Assembly: GCF_022201045.2 (NCBI RefSeq)
Contig: NC_068558.1
Span: 2,976,001 to 3,040,000, forward strand
Source: Citrus sinensis
Lineage: Eukaryota; Streptophyta; Magnoliopsida; Sapindales; Rutaceae
Direction: 5' to 3'
Length of the DNA stretch: 64,000 nucleotides
Position 1 is the stretch's first letter. Each line of letters starts with the position of its first letter. Shown piece by piece: positions 62,108 through 64,000 of this stretch. The notes under the pieces were generated by a model, which had not been told where the DNA came from, did not search any database, and saw only the letters and a list, made by a program, of their open reading frames with translations. Both the position numbers and the translations under genes were made by a program.

Positions 62108-62697
62108 AGGTTAAGATGAATAAATTAAGTCCTCATGTTACGCGTGGCCTTTTCAGTGAGGAAGAAGACTACGCGTGGCCTTTTCAGTGAGGAAGAAGAC
62201 GACCTCATCATTCGCCTCCACTGTCTCCTCGGCAACGGGTAAATTCATTTATTATAATCTTAATCATATGCATCATGCATGCATGATTATCTTTTATGAT
62301 ATCACAAGTACTATCTAGAGCATAATTTTATTTCACATGTTGATTAGTTTAGGCGGTCCTTAAACGTTGGCCGGCTTCCAGGAAGGAAAGACAATTAAGT
62401 GAAGAACCATTGGAACAGTTATTTGAGTAGAAGGATTTTATGGAGGCTTGAACCCTTATTCTCACACATTGTGAGTGTAAGAGTTCTCCCACTAAACCAA
62501 AAACCACCATTGGTTCAGCTCTCTCGGAGTCCAATTTTGCACCAGCTCCATATTCCATTAATGCTGGAACTGTAGGGAAGGAAGTTGCTGAAAGTGTAAA
62601 AGCCGGGCAAAGGCTGGGTTCAATCGTGCACTAGTACAAGAGCTGAAGATTGATGATGATAACTACGGGAAATCTTTTTGGTTTTCTAATAATTAAT
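62108..62697 (+). pseudogene. R2R3-MYB transcription factor pseudogene
   Basis: Remnants appear in normal MYB order. 62108-62238 holds the end of R2 and the start of R3 (LSPHVTRGLFSEEED, then DLIIRLHCLLGN), ending at a usable donor. 62353 onward, after a TTTAG acceptor, gives SLNVGRLPGRKDN and VKNHWNSYLSRRIL, the rest of R3 (cf. the family's [21 protein letters not shown]). Damage: an exact 31-bp tandem duplication (62139-62169 and 62170-62200) shifts the frame, a TAA sits at 62396-62398 inside the third helix, and the first R2 exon is not found upstream. A later open stretch (62625-62696, ending SFWFSNN) may be the old C-terminal tail. Host gene copy, not functional. Confidence 0.8.
62139..62200 (+). 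repeat. Exact 31-bp tandem duplication in the MYB pseudogene
   Basis: Two identical, adjacent units starting TACGCGTGGCCTTTTCAGTG. 31 is not a multiple of three, so it breaks the frame. Absence of differences points to a recent event. Confidence 0.95.
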
Positions 62698-63838
62698 GAT
62701 CTATATTTGCAATTTCCTAATAACTTTATTGGAATTTCTTGTTTCGGCTGGCTTGAAAATTAAGTTTCCTCTTGCGGTCTTACAACAACAATATTCCTTA
62801 GTTCTCTCAACTCATAGAAATATATATGTGTGCCTGGGTGTGTGTTCTGAGAATCCAAGTTGACATAAGATTTTGTGAGAGTTTAAATGAATATGGATAC
62901 AAAAGAAAAGAGTTCCCAAATCAAATGTAATTCGTAGTAAAGAAGGAGGAACTAATCATTCTATTAGTCTCTTCACGAGCCAACATACCGATCGAATTGG
63001 CCAAGCTCAGAAACCTTTTCAAAAGCATGGGAATTTTAAAACTAAGTTTTAAATGACAAATTTTTTACTCCATCATTAGCGAATACATACGGTCAAATCT
63101 AAAATGAGTTAGTAGATTTGAGTTTGATGTAACTGTAATTATGTCACCTTTGGTTCTGAAAATTCTTACTCTACATTCTACGTACTATATAGTATTGCTA
63201 TATAGCAATCAACCTCAAAGTGTACGATCATTCTCTAGAATACATCTCAATCACTCGCATCACAGAAAATTTAAAAAAAAAAACGATGGCAAGAGTCGAA
63301 GAGACTATAGGAATCTTCGAGGAGAAAGTTTGGACACTAAATTGGCCTTATTGAATGATTTAAAGTGCCTTTTTCTTTTCTTTCGGTCTCACGTTTACCT
63401 TTCAACAACAGATTCACTGTTGCCTTTTGAAAAATAGATTAAGTTGTTTCTATCTTCCTGCTGTGGAACAAGAAGCGTGTGAAGTATTACGATGACGAGC
63501 AAATGCAATGATGGGCAAGTTCACATATAAAGAGTTGTTAAAAGTTGAATATTTATTTAAAATTCTTATTGCATAGAAGATTTTTTATCGCATATATGTT
63601 AAGAAGTGTGAATGTCCGCATTAAATAAAGACTACCCATTTGTTTGATCATTCATAACTAGTGATTATTTATATATAAACCGATGATGGACAAGGAGAAA
63701 GGTGAAGCAGGACTACAAGGGCTTGCTCTGCTTTTATTGATTTGCCAATCATTATTCGCGACGCCAATTATTTATTACAACATATATGTTGAATTTATAG
63801 CATGACGATGACCCACATGTATTATTGATATTGCCTGG
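62698..63838. other. Intergenic, 3' side of the carbonic anhydrase gene
   Basis: No supported gene. The last ~150 bases are likely 3' untranslated sequence of the minus-strand gene that ends at 63839. Confidence 0.4.
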
Positions 63839-64000
63839 TCATATGACTATCGGTGGAGTAATGTCTGTCTTGAGCTCCCAAAGCTCAAACTTCCCATTAA
63901 CAAAGTCATAGTATCCACCTCTCAATGCTAGAGTCCCGTCTTGCACAGCCCTTTGAACGTATGGATAAGTTAAAAGATTTACCAGCGAAAAATTCACCGA
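63839..64000 (-). CDS. Beta carbonic anhydrase, C-terminal end (partial, cut by window edge)
   Basis: Reading in from the window end on the minus strand gives 53 residues and a stop at 63839-63841. [16 protein letters not shown], then [18 protein letters not shown], is the conserved C-terminal block of plant beta carbonic anhydrases (family wording NVSLxNLLTYPFV and LALxGGYYDFVxGxFELW). The extension after ELW (TDITPPIVI) is short. The enzyme interconverts CO2 and bicarbonate with a zinc centre; those residues lie outside the window. The isoform and compartment cannot be told from this piece. Confidence 0.9.
   Translation of the reverse strand, partial: SVNFSLVNLLTYPYVQRAVQDGTLALRGGYYDFVNGKFELWELKTDITPPIVI

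Overview
The window is nuclear DNA of a eudicot plant. Genes have several short exons bounded by GT-AG introns in an AT-rich background. The proteins are plant-specific (BURP-domain, EXECUTER, CASP-like, E+-class PPR), and the gaps are full of plant DNA transposons. A woody eudicot such as Citrus is plausible, but I cannot prove the species from the sequence alone.

Layout. 64-1659 (-): histidine-phosphatase-fold ('phosphoglycerate mutase-like') protein that lacks the catalytic histidines. 2.4-9.5 kb: gene-poor transposon yard. It holds a 3.0-kb CACTA element with its 3-bp target duplication, a 437-bp hAT MITE with its 8-bp duplication, and two copies of an older repeat, one split by a 5'-truncated LINE. 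11.7-13.7 kb (-): BURP-domain polygalacturonase beta-subunit-like wall protein. 17.4-20.5 kb (+): SIS3-type membrane RING-H2 E3 ligase, ten exons. 23.9-28.4 kb (+): EXECUTER2-type plastid singlet-oxygen signalling protein, eleven exons. 31.3-33.1 kb (+): CASP-like four-helix membrane protein. 35.2-42.0 kb: a second transposon yard. It holds a Pack-MULE carrying ubiquitin and mitochondrial-carrier fragments, a second MULE of the same terminal family carrying a short spliced gene-like unit, a PIF/Harbinger transposase remnant, and a 136-bp direct duplication flanking the last two. 43.3-46.8 kb (+): HT1-like Raf-type kinase. 47.36 kb (+): tRNA-Leu(UAG). 50.2-52.5 kb (+): kinesin-light-chain-related TPR protein. 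54.1-56.6 kb (-): intronless E+-class PPR protein. 57.8-61.2 kb (+): exosome cap subunit RRP40, nine exons. 62.1-62.7 kb (+): broken R2R3-MYB copy with an exact 31-bp tandem duplication. 63.84-64.0 kb (-): last exon of a beta carbonic anhydrase, cut by the window edge.

The genes are independent single transcription units with unrelated jobs (wall remodelling, ubiquitination, plastid retrograde signalling, membrane scaffold, kinase signalling, cytoskeleton, organellar RNA editing, RNA decay). No operon-like cluster or metabolic gene cluster is visible. The most notable items are the Pack-MULE with two captured host gene pieces in divergent orientation, its sister element, and the transposon-laden duplicated segment just upstream of the kinase gene.
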